Source: Planctomycetota bacterium (lineage in GTDB: Bacteria; Planctomycetota; UBA1135; GCA-002686595). From it: a stretch of DNA of 7,519 bases. The stretch lies in NCBI GenBank assembly GCA_027623615.1, contig JAQBVH010000140.1, positions 1 to 7,519 of the forward strand, in the 5' to 3' direction. The position numbers were made by a program, and so were the translations under genes. Below the pieces are notes generated by a model that was not told the origin of the DNA, searched no databases, and saw only the letters and a list, made by a program, of their open reading frames with translations. Shown piece after piece: positions 6,649-7,519 of the stretch; position 1 is the first letter of the stretch, and every line of letters starts with the position of its first letter.

Positions 6649-7470
6649 ATGACGTACCAGGACTCCTTCGGCGGACCGCAGATGCGGATTGCGGCGCCGC
6701 GCATGACGCCAGTCGTGCGCTGGCTGTTGATCGCCAACGTCGCCGTGTTCCTGTTGCAGCTGCTGCTGAGCCTGATCACGCCCGGGACGCTCGCCGGCTT
6801 CAATCGGATCTTCGGTCTCCACACGGCCTGGTGGGGCCAGTTCTTCTTCCCGCTGTGGCAGCTCGGGACCTACGGGTTCCTGCACGGCGGCTTCTCGCAC
6901 ATCTTCTTCAACATGCTGTCCCTGTACTTCTTCGGGACGATGTTGGAGGGGATCATCGGCAGTCGACGGCTGGCCGTCTTCTACGCAGCAGCGATAGTCC
7001 TGGGTGCGCTCCTGCATCTGTTGGCCGAGCTCACCTGGGGGAGCGGAGCCTCGGCGATCGGCGCCTCCGGCGGCACGATGGCCATCCTGATCGCGATGGC
7101 GGTCATGCGGCCGCATACCCAGGTCTACGTGCTGCTCTTCCCCGTCCAGCTCTGGATCCTCGCGAGCGTCTTCGCCTTCCTGGACTTCTTCCGGTTGGCA
7201 CAGGACCTGCGCTATGGAGAGAGCGGGAACGTCGCCTACATGGCCCACGTCGGCGGCATCCTGCTCGGGTTCTTCGCCGTCAAGAAGGGCTGGATTTGGA
7301 AGGACCCGATCGAGGCCCGGGGGCGCAGGCAGGAGCTCAAGGCCGGCCTGCGCGCCCACGAGGACGACGTGCGCATGGACGAGCTCCTGGCAAAGATCTC
7401 GCGCGAGGGAATGAACTCCATCAGCAAGCGCGAGAGGGAGTTCCTCAAGCGCATGTCGAAGCGCGGGTAG
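6649..7470 (+). CDS. Rhomboid family intramembrane serine protease with C-terminal DUF6576-like domain
   Basis: Polytopic membrane protease expected to cut single-pass membrane proteins inside the bilayer; its substrate is unknown. The product is 273 residues. Membrane segments lie at about 23-44, 72-99, 106-126, 138-153, 158-181 and 195-211, a six-helix rhomboid core. HGGFSHIFFNM (79-89) supplies the oxyanion-side His and Asn, GASG (138-141) holds the nucleophile Ser140, and AHVGG (199-203) holds His200. The dyad is therefore intact and the protein should be active. The cytoplasmic tail (about 235-271) has MDELLAKISREGMNSISKRE, which matches the small domain common at the C terminus of bacterial rhomboids (DUF6576 by recall). 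ATG 6649 has only a weak GGAT upstream. ATG 6682 (residue 12), with GGCGGA six bases ahead, is an alternative, but the YQDSFGGP opening looks like related rhomboids. Its closeness to folD suggests a shared transcript, though the functions have no obvious link. Confidence 0.93.
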   Translation: MTYQDSFGGPQMRIAAPRMTPVVRWLLIANVAVFLLQLLLSLITPGTLAGFNRIFGLHTAWWGQFFFPLWQLGTYGFLHGGFSHIFFNMLSLYFFGTMLEGIIGSRRLAVFYAAAIVLGALLHLLAELTWGSGASAIGASGGTMAILIAMAVMRPHTQVYVLLFPVQLWILASVFAFLDFFRLAQDLRYGESGNVAYMAHVGGILLGFFAVKKGWIWKDPIEARGRRQELKAGLRAHEDDVRMDELLAKISREGMNSISKREREFLKRMSKRG

Positions 7471-7519
7471 CTCCCGGCGCCTCCTGCAACGCCCGGGGAC
7501 CCGGTTCCCAGGCCCTGCT

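Noticed and set aside
7495..7509. Imperfect palindrome GGGGACC-C-GGTTCCC after the rhomboid gene, considered as a terminator
   Set aside because: Only about five usable pairs including one G-T, no T-run, and too close to the window edge to judge.

Overview
This is a GC-rich, gene-dense window with every supported gene on the + strand. It carries a partial long-chain polyprenyl diphosphate synthase, a duplicated-module lipoprotein, the two halves of a System II (Ccs) cytochrome c maturation machine (ResB and CcsA), the folate enzyme FolD, and a rhomboid-family membrane protease. Two lipobox signal peptides, System II cytochrome c assembly, and the style of the CcsA and lipoprotein genes suggest a GC-rich Gram-negative bacterium, plausibly Planctomycetota or a relative. 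That placement is an inference from protein style and is not proven by anything in the window.

Region 1 to 5588 looks like one tightly packed operon. The polyprenyl synthase (open at the left edge) ends in TGATG, whose last three bases start the lipoprotein gene. The lipoprotein gene ends in the same overlap with resB. resB is followed after one base by ccsA, which has an AGGAGG ribosome binding site. The grouping has a respiratory logic: the synthase would make the isoprenoid tail of a quinone, and ResB plus CcsA would move heme across the membrane and attach it to apocytochromes c. The lipoprotein has no function I recognise. Its position, translationally coupled directly in front of resB, makes it the most interesting unknown here.

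Region 5589 to 5725 is a 137-base intergenic gap. It holds a perfect 10-bp GC hairpin just after ccsA (a possible transcription end) and a possible -10 box placed so close to the folD ATG that folD may be transcribed without a leader.

Region 5726 to 7470 holds folD and, 29 bases downstream, a rhomboid protease gene with an intact Ser/His dyad and a C-terminal cytoplasmic domain. They may share a transcript. The last 49 bases hold nothing I can support. No RNA genes, mobile elements, CRISPR arrays or broken genes were seen.
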